Positions 17,549 through 24,780 of a stretch of 47,959 bases of DNA are shown piece by piece. Positions within the stretch are counted from its first letter, which is position 1. Each line of letters begins with the position of its first letter. The translations under genes and the position numbers were made by a program. Under the pieces are notes generated by a model. The model had not been told where the DNA came from. It saw nothing but the letters and a program-made list of their open reading frames with translations, and did not search any database. The stretch is taken from the NCBI GenBank assembly GCA_934254925.1, contig CAKQMD010000012.1, forward strand, positions 1 to 47,959, in the 5' to 3' direction. Source of the stretch: an uncultured Alphaproteobacteria bacterium (GTDB taxonomy: Bacteria > Pseudomonadota > Alphaproteobacteria > RF32 > CAG-239).

Positions 17549-18193
17549 ATGATGCGCAGGATCGCCGTTTTGCTTTGTTTGTGTTTTCTGGGAGCTTGTT
17601 CCCGCTCTTACACTTTTCCGACCGCGGTGACGCAAGACGCCGTCACCGAGGGATCCCAGGTGATCTTTTTGCCCTCGGTAGGTGTTTGGAGCAACGGCGG
17701 CATGGCCGAAGATCGAATTGTCTTTACCAAACATGTGTCAGTGGGCAGCGGCAGTTATTCCGAATATGTCTCCGACAAGCAAACCCTGTATCTGCCCTCG
17801 ACTTATGAATTTTTGTATCAAGGCCGGCTGATCGGCTACAGCGCCCATGATCTCAAGTTTTATGAAACGGTGTATAAAGACGGACGTTTTGTGACCGATC
17901 CTTTGGCGCCGACGGCGGTTGCCGAGATTTTTCCCAGTCTGCCTCTGGTCTTGATTTCCTCGGCCCAAAACGGGGAAATCACTGTCGACAAACCCTTCTG
18001 GCGGGATGAAGTCTTTCTTCTGTTGAATGACACGAATGAATCTTACTACCATTATTCCTTTGAAGATTATACCCCGCCGGCATCGCCGTTTAAGTCGTAT
18101 TTGGTGGTTGATCGGGCCGAAACGCTGGTCTTTTCCCATTTCGGCAGTTCGGACATGCCGGTTCTGCGCCTGAAAATTTCCAATTCGTGGTAA
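17549..18193 (+). CDS. Hypothetical lipoprotein
   Basis: A 214-residue protein with a short lipoprotein signal: MMRRIAVLLCLCFLGAC, with LGAC a good lipobox. The mature part is rich in aromatic residues and predicted beta strands (SEYVSDKQTLYLPSTYEFLY, LVVDRAETLVFSHF). I recognise no family. GAGGAG precedes the ATG, which is followed by a second in-frame ATG. It is divergent from the secreted hydrolase, so the two may share control. Expected location is the inner leaflet of the outer membrane, or the inner membrane if retained. Confidence 0.75.
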   Translation: MMRRIAVLLCLCFLGACSRSYTFPTAVTQDAVTEGSQVIFLPSVGVWSNGGMAEDRIVFTKHVSVGSGSYSEYVSDKQTLYLPSTYEFLYQGRLIGYSAHDLKFYETVYKDGRFVTDPLAPTAVAEIFPSLPLVLISSAQNGEITVDKPFWRDEVFLLLNDTNESYYHYSFEDYTPPASPFKSYLVVDRAETLVFSHFGSSDMPVLRLKISNSW

Positions 18194-18272
18194 GTCTTGC
18201 CATTTGTTAAAAAATATAATATAAAGCAATGGTAGACGCTATTTTTAATATTTACCATTAATTTTTTATTAT

Positions 18273-19148
18273 ATGAAAACAAATGCATTTTGGTTTGGAG
18301 AAATGGCCGACCCTTGTACGGAAGCCGTTGCCGGTTCGTATCTTTTGAAAAACGGCAACATGTCGGAGATGCCGGTTTATGATCAGGAAGCCGGGATTTT
18401 CATAACCTCCGCTCTCTGTCTGGACTTAATCGACCGCTGTCAGACGACTGAGGCGCTGTCGGCCTATGCTGCCAAAAAAATCTACCGTGCCGCTCGTCGG
18501 ACTTTGCCGACGCAAAAACAATTGTGGCAGTTGCAGATGGTTGTTGAAGAAGTCAACGAAGCTTTGAAAAAAATCGGCATGTGGAATTACCTGTTGCCGA
18601 CAAATGTCATGGATCATGTCTGGTGTCGCGAGACGATTCGTCAAAAAAATGCCGGCACAAAGAGGTTGTTGTATTTCAATGAAATAGCCAAAAGGAAGTA
18701 TCCCGAGGTGGTGTTGTTGGGACATGATTTGGTCCTTTATGACAAAAAGCAACTTTTCCGCACGGAATCCCGGTGTAAGCGGGTAAATTTCCGCTGTATC
18801 GGCAGTTACGGCGGCATGTTGCTTTTGCAGACGGAAAACGCCCCTTATTTGTTTGCTTTCAGCGCAGGATCCCTGCGTTATCTGGGAAGTTCTCCCCATC
18901 GCCTTGGTCCGGAACTGATCGTTTGTGATGAAGCGGCTTATCAGCTTTGGAACGGGACTCTGTTTGAAGTGGTTAAGTCTGCAGGCTGTTACGAATTAGT
19001 CGATGACGTTTTGTCTCTGACGATACGTGATGAGTATTATGGCGGCGGAGAGCAATATTGCATAGACGTAACCGTTTTTTCTTTCCGCAAGGATGAGGAG
19101 GGAAAATATGTCAAATGTTCGGAAGACAAAAAGTGTTATTGTCGTTGA
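18273..19148 (+). CDS. Unknown protein, member 1 of a local three-gene paralogue family
   Basis: A 291-residue cytosolic-looking protein of no named family. Residues 22-45 contain GSYLLKNGNMSEMPVYDQE followed by AGIF, nearly the same as in the gene at 22043 (YLLKDGSCSVKPVYDQESGI). Further matches are TLPT with helices after it and LLP...W...IRQ...KRLL. The pattern recalls the front part of DUF1566-like domains. The C-terminal third (about 165-291) is beta-rich and Cys-containing, and is missing in the paralogue at 22043. There is no signal peptide. There is no ribosome site; the leader is A/T-only, ending TTTTTTATTAT before the ATG. Confidence 0.7.
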   Translation: MKTNAFWFGEMADPCTEAVAGSYLLKNGNMSEMPVYDQEAGIFITSALCLDLIDRCQTTEALSAYAAKKIYRAARRTLPTQKQLWQLQMVVEEVNEALKKIGMWNYLLPTNVMDHVWCRETIRQKNAGTKRLLYFNEIAKRKYPEVVLLGHDLVLYDKKQLFRTESRCKRVNFRCIGSYGGMLLLQTENAPYLFAFSAGSLRYLGSSPHRLGPELIVCDEAAYQLWNGTLFEVVKSAGCYELVDDVLSLTIRDEYYGGGEQYCIDVTVFSFRKDEEGKYVKCSEDKKCYCR

Positions 19149-19174
19149 AAAAAACTGATCTTTGTTGTATGAAT

Positions 19175-19206
19175 GACCCGGAAGAAAATTCCGGGTCGTT
19201 TTTTTA
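19175..19206 (+). terminator. Terminator after the unknown gene
   Basis: Perfect 9-bp stem GACCCGGAA with TTCCGGGTC, loop GAAAA, then GTTTTTTTA. It separates the unknown gene from ybaK. Confidence 0.88.
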
Positions 19207-19220
19207 TAGGGGAAAACCAA

Positions 19221-19715
19221 ATGGATAAAACCAACGCAATGCGGATATTGGAAGCGCGACATGCGGTTTATCTGGCTCATGCTTATCCTGCGGAAACGGC
19301 TTTGAGCGGCGTTGAAGTCGCCGCCGTTTTGGGGCAGGATCCGGCGCAAGTGTACAAAACCCTCGTGACTGTTGCCAAATCCGGAAAAAACTATGTTTTT
19401 TTAATTCCCGTAGCCGAAGAACTGGATCTGAAAAAGGCCGCGGCAACAGTCGGCGAAAAGGCCGTTTCCATGCTCAAATCGCGGGAACTTTTGCCGCTGA
19501 CCGGCTATGTACACGGCGGTTGCTCGCCTGTCGGTATGAAAAAACTGTTCCCGACGGTTGTTGATGACAGCGCCTGCCGACTGCAAACGCTTATTTTCAG
19601 CGGTGGTCGCATTGGCTTGCAGATAGAAATCTCGCTGAAGGAATTGGTTAAAGTCATACCCTTTAAAACCGCTGCCTTATGCGAGACGACAAAAAATCCA
19701 GGTTCAGATTCTTAA
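19221..19715 (+). CDS. ybaK: Cys-tRNA(Pro)/Cys-tRNA(Cys) deacylase YbaK
   Basis: Trans-editing enzyme that removes Cys wrongly attached to tRNA-Pro. The 164-residue product shows the YbaK fold: KTNAMRILEARHAVY at the N-terminus, VAAVLGQDPAQVYKTLVT with the essential Lys region, and TGYVHGGCSPVGMKKLFPTV, the conserved GGxSP-type loop, here GGCSPVG. The ATG at 19221 has AGGGG about 7 nt upstream; longer in-frame readings run back through the terminator and are rejected. It converges with thyX. Confidence 0.93.
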   Translation: MDKTNAMRILEARHAVYLAHAYPAETALSGVEVAAVLGQDPAQVYKTLVTVAKSGKNYVFLIPVAEELDLKKAAATVGEKAVSMLKSRELLPLTGYVHGGCSPVGMKKLFPTVVDDSACRLQTLIFSGGRIGLQIEISLKELVKVIPFKTAALCETTKNPGSDS

Positions 19716-19745
19716 ATCCAAGCAGTCCGACTTCGGAACAGGGGC

Positions 19746-20411
19746 TTATTCGGCGGCTGTCTCCGTCGCGCTGTCCGTTTCCGAATCATAGGGAATATCG
19801 TCAAAAAGCACCGGAATTTGCGCTTTCATTTGTTTCAGCAACATTTTCATAACCTCTTGTACGCTGGGATGGGCTGCCGGCGCGCAGCGAAGCTTGAAAA
19901 TATGGCGCCATTCGCGCAAATTGGCGGTCATGATGACATCGGCCTTAGTCGAGTGTGGCAACAGCATACGCAGTTGATCGGGCTTGCATCCCAGGGCCGC
20001 CATGGTGTTGTAGTTCTTTTCGATTTCTTCCATAGTCTTCAGCCACAGCGCATATTCGGGGCTTCCTTTGGCAATGTGGCAAGGGGCGATGACGCTGATC
20101 TCGTTGCCGTATTTCCCTTTGGAGTAATTGCAATAACGCGTGCTTTCGATAGCGTAAGACGCGTGGCGATGACGGGTTAAATCCTTATAGACGCCGACGT
20201 CGCAAGTCAGTTTGACGGTCAGGTTAAAATGTTCAATCATTGCCTCATGACCGAGGTCCAACAGCTTTTTCACCATTTTGACGGCGGAATCGGAAGAGAT
20301 TTTGTCTTCGCTTTTGTAACAGTTGCGGGCGCAAAGTTCAATATGCCGCAAAATCGCCTCACCGTTGAGAGGCGTCAGAATTTCCACGCGGGGTTCAACA
20401 ATTTTAACCAT
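19746..20411 (-). CDS. thyX: FAD-dependent thymidylate synthase ThyX
   Basis: Makes dTMP from dUMP using reduced FAD and methylene-tetrahydrofolate, replacing ThyA. The signature RHR-x-x-S-x-x-x-x-S-x-R is present as RHRHASYAIESTR at residues 80-92. LREWRHIFKLRCAPAAH is the conserved C-terminal nucleotide-binding stretch. The length is 221 residues, followed by an acidic tail rich in Glu, Thr and Ala. AAAGGA precedes the ATG. ThyX is frequent in anaerobic and host-associated bacteria. It overlaps no neighbour and converges on ybaK. Confidence 0.96.
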   Translation of the reverse strand: MVKIVEPRVEILTPLNGEAILRHIELCARNCYKSEDKISSDSAVKMVKKLLDLGHEAMIEHFNLTVKLTCDVGVYKDLTRHRHASYAIESTRYCNYSKGKYGNEISVIAPCHIAKGSPEYALWLKTMEEIEKNYNTMAALGCKPDQLRMLLPHSTKADVIMTANLREWRHIFKLRCAPAAHPSVQEVMKMLLKQMKAQIPVLFDDIPYDSETDSATETAAE

Positions 20412-20570
20412 GGTTTGTCCTTTGTTTTTCCGTTGACCAATGCCTTGATCATAAAATTTTACCGCAAAAAGTCCATCGGAAAGAAACGGTTATGCAGACT
20501 TATTTTGTTTCTCGGCCGCTTGACGCCCCAAAAACGAAAGCCTATATTATCGACAAAGGAGAACAAGGAT

Positions 20571-20837
20571 ATGGCAGTAGGTTGGGCCGGTGACAATGCC
20601 GTCAACGAACAGATCGAAGCCTCAATTGAAGATGAGGTCAAACGGGCGCGCCGACAAGTCCCTTGCGGCGAGAGTTTGGAATATTGCGAAGAATGCGGTG
20701 AGGAAATTCCTCTTGCGCGTCGGCAGGCCGTACCCGGCGTTCGGCTCTGCCTCAGTTGTCAGGAAGAAGCAGACAAGCAAAACAAGGCCGTTTCGTTGTA
20801 CAACCGTCGCGGCAGCAAAGACAGCCAGCTGCGCTGA
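20571..20837 (+). CDS. DksA/TraR-family C4 zinc-finger protein (YbiI-like)
   Basis: An 88-residue protein. A C4 zinc finger (CEECGEEIPLARR, then CLSCQEE) occupies about residues 37-65, with the ARRxAVPG-x-RLC spacing typical of the DksA/TraR family. The N-terminal coiled coil of true DksA is nearly absent, as in YbiI and phage TraR-like proteins. Such proteins may bind the RNA polymerase secondary channel; the role here is uncertain. The ATG at 20571 has AAGGAG upstream. Divergent from thyX with about 160 nt between. Confidence 0.88.
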   Translation: MAVGWAGDNAVNEQIEASIEDEVKRARRQVPCGESLEYCEECGEEIPLARRQAVPGVRLCLSCQEEADKQNKAVSLYNRRGSKDSQLR

Positions 20838-20940
20838 ACAATTGCCGCTTCTAACTAAGTTTATATTGACTTTTTGTCTATTTATGGCTAAAACAATCAT
20901 GTAAATTATATTATTTGTTAAATCCTTTAATTTTATTATT

Positions 20941-22020
20941 ATGTTAAATAAAGCACAAAAATTAATCAAATTTTTCAAGGACTACAATTTGAATCCTGAA
21001 GAATTTTGTGTCGTTGCAAAGGCCCCTAAACTTGGGTATTTTCATTTTAAGGACGGAAGCTATTACCCGAAAATTTCGGACAATCCTGCCTCTAACGTGG
21101 ATGGCATTTATGTCGCTGACGGTTACTGCCTGACTGCTCATCAACTGAAAGAAAAGGTTTATCGAAGCCAAGCGGAATCTTTCTGCAAAGAAATGAAATG
21201 CGTCTTGCCGCCATGGAATGTATATTGCAAGTTTATTGACAAGAGCAACAGGGAAAAATTGAACAACGCCATTCAAAAACTGGGCTGGCCTCAAATAATC
21301 AAAAGATATTCCGGAAGACCCAACTATTGGTTTGATGGAATCAGTGAAGCCGATCCTTATCCGGCAATCTGTGAGGAAGAGATTGATTTCAACGCCATGA
21401 TGTCGGTTCATAAAAACCGCGTTCGCGGCTTTATTTATACCGGAAACCATGTTTTTGAACCGACGGAAGAGGATGTGAAGTCAATATTAGACGATCCTTG
21501 GCAGATGCTTATAAAACTGAAAAGCAAATATGTGGTAGGAATATTTGAATACTTTTTTGAGGAACGGATGAAAGTTCCTCGTCCCGGAAATTTCCATATC
21601 GATAACAACCGTTTTGTCTCCGATATAGAAACGCTCAATGGGCCGGAAAACGACTTAGAACGTTCTCTCAAAGGCATCTATGTTAATTGCAATACATATC
21701 TCAATTTAAAAACACCTGTCGAAGCCGTTGAAATTGATCAGATCCGCCACTGTAAGCTTCCCAGTGAAAATGAACTGGCCGCCATCGTGGATAAAATTCC
21801 GATAATTGATAATGCTTTGTCTGCCATTGGTCGGGACGACTTTCGTCTGATGGATGGAAACACGCTTTGTCGGCATAGCTGGACAACCGAAAAAAGGACA
21901 AGAAGCGAAAACAGAAATTGTCCGGGAGAGCATTATCGTTTGTTGTTGTTGGAAAAAAACGAAAAGTTTAAACCCGAACAAGAGATTCTTTGGGAATTGG
22001 AAAATATTTTATTAGATTAG
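20941..22020 (+). CDS. Unknown protein, member 2 of the paralogue family, two internal repeats
   Basis: A 359-residue protein of no named family. Two internal copies of the family module are visible: GYFHFKDGSYYPKISDNPAS followed by GIYVADGYCLTAHQL (about residues 32-70), and GNFHIDNNRF with GIYVNCNTYLNL (about 215-262). Each is followed after 20-30 residues by a C-x-LP segment and helices. It is thus a diverged tandem duplication of the unit seen once in the genes at 18273 and 22043. No signal peptide or membrane segment. The ATG follows TTTTATTATT directly, with no ribosome site. Base composition is more AT-rich than the housekeeping neighbours, by eye. Confidence 0.7.
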   Translation: MLNKAQKLIKFFKDYNLNPEEFCVVAKAPKLGYFHFKDGSYYPKISDNPASNVDGIYVADGYCLTAHQLKEKVYRSQAESFCKEMKCVLPPWNVYCKFIDKSNREKLNNAIQKLGWPQIIKRYSGRPNYWFDGISEADPYPAICEEEIDFNAMMSVHKNRVRGFIYTGNHVFEPTEEDVKSILDDPWQMLIKLKSKYVVGIFEYFFEERMKVPRPGNFHIDNNRFVSDIETLNGPENDLERSLKGIYVNCNTYLNLKTPVEAVEIDQIRHCKLPSENELAAIVDKIPIIDNALSAIGRDDFRLMDGNTLCRHSWTTEKRTRSENRNCPGEHYRLLLLEKNEKFKPEQEILWELENILLD

Positions 22021-22042
22021 TTTTATTATTAATTTTTTTGTT

Positions 22043-22577
22043 ATGAAAACATTAAAAAAACAATGCCGATTATCAGGCTTTATTTGCATCTTTTTTACAA
22101 GTGGCCGGAACAAATGCTGACGATGTGCAAAATTATTTGGACGGCAATTGCCCACAACCCGGAAACTATTTGTTAAAAGACGGTAGCTGTTCCGTCAAGC
22201 CTGTCTATGACCAGGAAAGCGGAATTTATTTTACGCCGAATCATTATATTGATTTAGTCGCTTTAAGCAATTGTCCCAAACGACTGTCGGCAGCCGAAGC
22301 GAAGCTGTGGTGCAAAATGAATGACTACACTCTGCCTTCTGCCAAGGACCTGGAAAGAATAGCGCCTGTATTGAAAGCGATAAACGGAGCCTTGTGTGAC
22401 GTTGATATGACTGAGCTGTTGCTGCCTGCCGATTATCTCCAAGAATTTTGGGACGCTGACAGCGTAAGGCAAAGTCAGGATAACGATGAAAAACGCTTGT
22501 TGATTCTGGGATATAAGGCAAATGTTCCGGAAATCGTCATCTTCATGGGTGAATTAAAAAAGTTTTTTCATGATTAA
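22043..22577 (+). pseudogene. Paralogue family member 3, frameshifted at an A7 run near its start
   Basis: The ATG at 22043 reads MKTLKKQC and soon stops, but after the A7 run at 22054-22060 a second frame is open to 22577. One A fewer would join them as MKTLKNNADYQALFASF and onward, a natural protein of about 177 residues. It carries YLLKDGSCSVKPVYDQESGI, nearly identical in pattern to the gene at 18273, plus LPADYLQEFW. It lacks the C-terminal third of that paralogue. A GTG at 22101 could start a shorter form. The A7 run might be a phase switch, a slippage site, a decay mutation or a read error. The leader is the same SD-less TTTTATTATT type. Confidence 0.6.
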
Positions 22578-22614
22578 AAAAAAGTCTGTCTCCCCACAGG
22601 AGGCAGACTTTTTT
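22576..22614 (+). terminator. Terminator after the frameshifted paralogue
   Basis: A 12-bp stem, AAGTCTGTCTCC with GGAGGCAGACTT (one G-T pair), loop CCACA, flanked by A-run and T-run, so possibly active in both directions. Confidence 0.88.
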
Positions 22615-22635
22615 AGTCGGTGGAAAGCCCAAACC

Positions 22636-22667
22636 GATATCCCCTCGTTTGAGGACGAGGGGATATC
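22636..22667 (-). terminator. Strong hairpin beyond the repeat-protein gene
   Basis: Perfect 13-bp inverted repeat GATATCCCCTCGT with a 6-nt loop, starting 13 nt after the stop of the minus-strand gene. It has no T-run, so it may be a processing or stability hairpin rather than a classical terminator. Flanking GCCC and GGGC could extend it. Confidence 0.5.
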
Positions 22668-22680
22668 AATAAAGGGCGAA

Positions 22681-23820
22681 TTATTTCCGGATCCATTTTT
22701 GCACGTAAGCTTCAAATTCTTCCTGGTTGTTACGGAAGAATAAAGCCGCCAAGGATTTAAATCCCAGCTCTTTTTCATCAATGCGTTTCATGACTTCTTC
22801 ATGGCTGCCGCTTTTCATCAACTCGATTTCTTCTCTGGAAGAAATCGGGTAAGTTTCCTGAACGTCTTGCAGGAAAAAGACGGAAAGCGCTTCATAATCA
22901 ATAGGATCAACAGACATTAACTCGTCTAAAAAATAAAGGTTTTTTCCATTGACCCGACAATTGACATAAGCCATGTTCAGCTTATGAGAACGGCGTTGAG
23001 CTAATGCATGTTCCGCTTCAAAACATAGATAACGGTGTTTCATGATGTAATGGAGAATTTCCTCTTCGCTTCTTTGCCGAACCATCTCCGCATGCGTCTC
23101 ATTCCATAAGCCGTGATGAGAGATATAAAACTCAAATCCTTCTTTTGAAACGGTTTTCAACATCCATTGCTGGTAAGGGATAGACAATTCGTGTTTAGAA
23201 ACAAAGTTGTAAAACTCGTCATAATTTCCATTGTCCTCAATCTGCTTAAACATATTGTCCAACAGTTCGCTGCACCAGCCATGGCGAGCAATGTGCAAGT
23301 CTATTTCTTCTTTGCAACCGCGTTGCCGCAATTGATGCTGTTGCCGAGGCGCAAACCCGTGCCGCTCCACATATCTCATAATTTCTTCATGATTTCCGCG
23401 TTGCAAAATGATTTCCTGCCCGCGGATGTTAAATCCGTGATAAGTCGTAAAAGCGTCAATTTCTGCCGGGTTGTTGCGCATGAGAATAATTTCTTGGACC
23501 TCGTCCGAGAGAAGGGCTCCTCCGTCTTGCTCCGTATCAATTCGCCAACCGCAAAATGGCCCCGATGGCCGAATGGTTTTGCCGTATTGATGAATCATAT
23601 ACATGATTTCTTCATGATTACCCCGTTGGGCAATCTGTTCCGGCATTCCTTCGGGCAATTGGTCAATATGCCAATAGTTGCAATTGCCGTTGATGTAGAA
23701 ATAAGAATAATAAACTCCTTTGACATTGCTTAAAGCCGTCATAATCTGCTCGTGCATTTCTCTTTCATTCCAAACGGCAGCTCCTTGAGCCACTGTTTGT
23801 TTGATTTCGTTTGCTTCCAT
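22681..23820 (-). CDS. Unknown helical tandem-repeat protein
   Basis: The 379-residue protein is built from about ten diverged units of roughly 28-32 residues with a core like RGNHEEIMRYVERHG. Cores visible in order: RGNHEEIMYMIHQYG, RNNPAEIDAFTTYHG, RGNHEEIMRYVERHG, RGCKEEIDLHIARHG, NGNYDEFYNFVSKHE, SKEGFEFYISHHG, RSEEEILHYIMKHR, SGSHEEVMKRIDEKE, RNNQEEFEAYVQKW. Each unit looks like a helix pair, so the protein should form an alpha-solenoid, suited to binding another protein. No signal peptide or catalytic motif. The start is ATG after an AT-rich leader ending TTATTATT, without a ribosome site. Function unknown. Confidence 0.75.
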   Translation of the reverse strand: MEANEIKQTVAQGAAVWNEREMHEQIMTALSNVKGVYYSYFYINGNCNYWHIDQLPEGMPEQIAQRGNHEEIMYMIHQYGKTIRPSGPFCGWRIDTEQDGGALLSDEVQEIILMRNNPAEIDAFTTYHGFNIRGQEIILQRGNHEEIMRYVERHGFAPRQQHQLRQRGCKEEIDLHIARHGWCSELLDNMFKQIEDNGNYDEFYNFVSKHELSIPYQQWMLKTVSKEGFEFYISHHGLWNETHAEMVRQRSEEEILHYIMKHRYLCFEAEHALAQRRSHKLNMAYVNCRVNGKNLYFLDELMSVDPIDYEALSVFFLQDVQETYPISSREEIELMKSGSHEEVMKRIDEKELGFKSLAALFFRNNQEEFEAYVQKWIRK

Positions 23821-24057
23821 AATAATAAGAAATTTTTTTATTTGTAATATACCATAATAAGACTTTTTATGGTAAAGATATTATCATCATTTTTGACAAA
23901 ATCAAGGGAAATGAGGCCCCTTAAAATCCTGCCGGTAATAAAAAGTTTTTTGAGAAAATTGTCCAATCATGCCTTGTTTTGTTTCATACGCGATAGAAGG
24001 TGCAGATCAGGCGTCTTTGGTCGGAAAATAAAAAATGCGTATTTTTCAAAAAAACAC

Positions 24058-24088
24058 TTGACTTAGAGTTAACTCTAAAAAATATACT
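24058..24088 (+). promoter_or_regulatory. MerR-type promoter with 19-bp spacer and palindromic operator
   Basis: TTGACT at 24058-24063 and TATACT at 24083-24088 are 19 bp apart, the long spacing typical of MerR-family-activated promoters. The perfect palindrome TTAGAGTTAACTCTAA (24063-24078) fills the spacer. Similar GAGTTAACTC operators are known for MerR/AdhR-like regulators of aldo/keto reductases. It drives the operon from 24116. No MerR gene is in the window. Confidence 0.82.
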
Positions 24089-24115
24089 GCATTTAGTTTT
24101 GAGATAGAGGGTATG

Positions 24116-24763
24116 ATGAACAGGCGGGATTTTCTGAAAAACACTTTAATTGCGGCGGCTGCGCTTACCGGGGGCTCAAAACTCATCGGTTCGGAAAAGG
24201 TGACGTTTTCTCGGGAGAATGACAAAATGAAAATATTGGTTTTAACCGGAAGTCCGCGCAAAAACGGCAACTCCAATACTCTGGCGGACAATTTCATTAG
24301 AGGTGCCGAAGAAGCCGGACATGAAGTTGTGCGCTTTGATGCCGCGTTTAAGGAAGTCCATCCTTGCATCGGCTGCAACTCCTGTGGCATGAACGGACCT
24401 TGCATTTTCAAAGACGATTTTGAGTTTGTTCGACAGCATATTGTTGAGGCCGATATGGTCGTGTTTGCCACGCCGATGTATTATTTCGGCATTTCCGCGC
24501 AGCTCAAAACCGTTATTGACCGCTTTTATGCCGTTAACGGGCAGATCCATCGGCCTAAAAAAGCGGCGTTGCTGATGACTTATGCTGATACCTCGGCTCG
24601 GGAAGCCGAACCGATTAAGTCTCATTACAAAACATTGTTAAACTATCTTGGCTGGACGGATGCCGGACAGGTTATCGCTTCCGGCGTTTGGCCGGTCGGA
24701 GCGGTTAATCAGACCGAATATCCCAAACGGGCTTATGAACTCGGGAAATCTTTAACTATCTGA
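24116..24763 (+). CDS. Tat-signal iron-sulfur flavoprotein (NADPH-dependent FMN reductase family)
   Basis: The 215-residue product begins MNRRDFLKNTLIAAAALTGG, a twin-arginine (Tat) signal with the RRxFLK motif. The rest is a flavodoxin-like fold: ILVLTGSPRKNGNSNTLADN is the FMN phosphate loop. Then comes CIGCNSCGMNGPC (about residues 83-95), the C-x2-C-x2-C-x5-C compact motif of iron-sulfur flavoproteins, then FATPMYYFGISAQLKTVIDR. It would bind FMN and one [4Fe-4S] cluster and act outside the cytoplasm. Of two adjacent ATGs the second is better placed after GAGGG. First gene of the MerR-type operon, 17 nt before the aldo/keto reductase. Confidence 0.88.
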   Translation: MNRRDFLKNTLIAAAALTGGSKLIGSEKVTFSRENDKMKILVLTGSPRKNGNSNTLADNFIRGAEEAGHEVVRFDAAFKEVHPCIGCNSCGMNGPCIFKDDFEFVRQHIVEADMVVFATPMYYFGISAQLKTVIDRFYAVNGQIHRPKKAALLMTYADTSAREAEPIKSHYKTLLNYLGWTDAGQVIASGVWPVGAVNQTEYPKRAYELGKSLTI

Positions 24764-24780
24764 ATTTAGGAGATCAAATT

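Noticed and set aside
17384..17734. Long upstream extension of the secreted hydrolase frame
   Set aside because: It runs through the divergent promoter region and the lipoprotein gene; the signal sequence and ribosome site support a start at 17383.
22681..23820. A CRISPR array or DNA tandem repeat
   Set aside because: The repetition is only at protein level and diverged; no direct DNA repeats with spacers are present.
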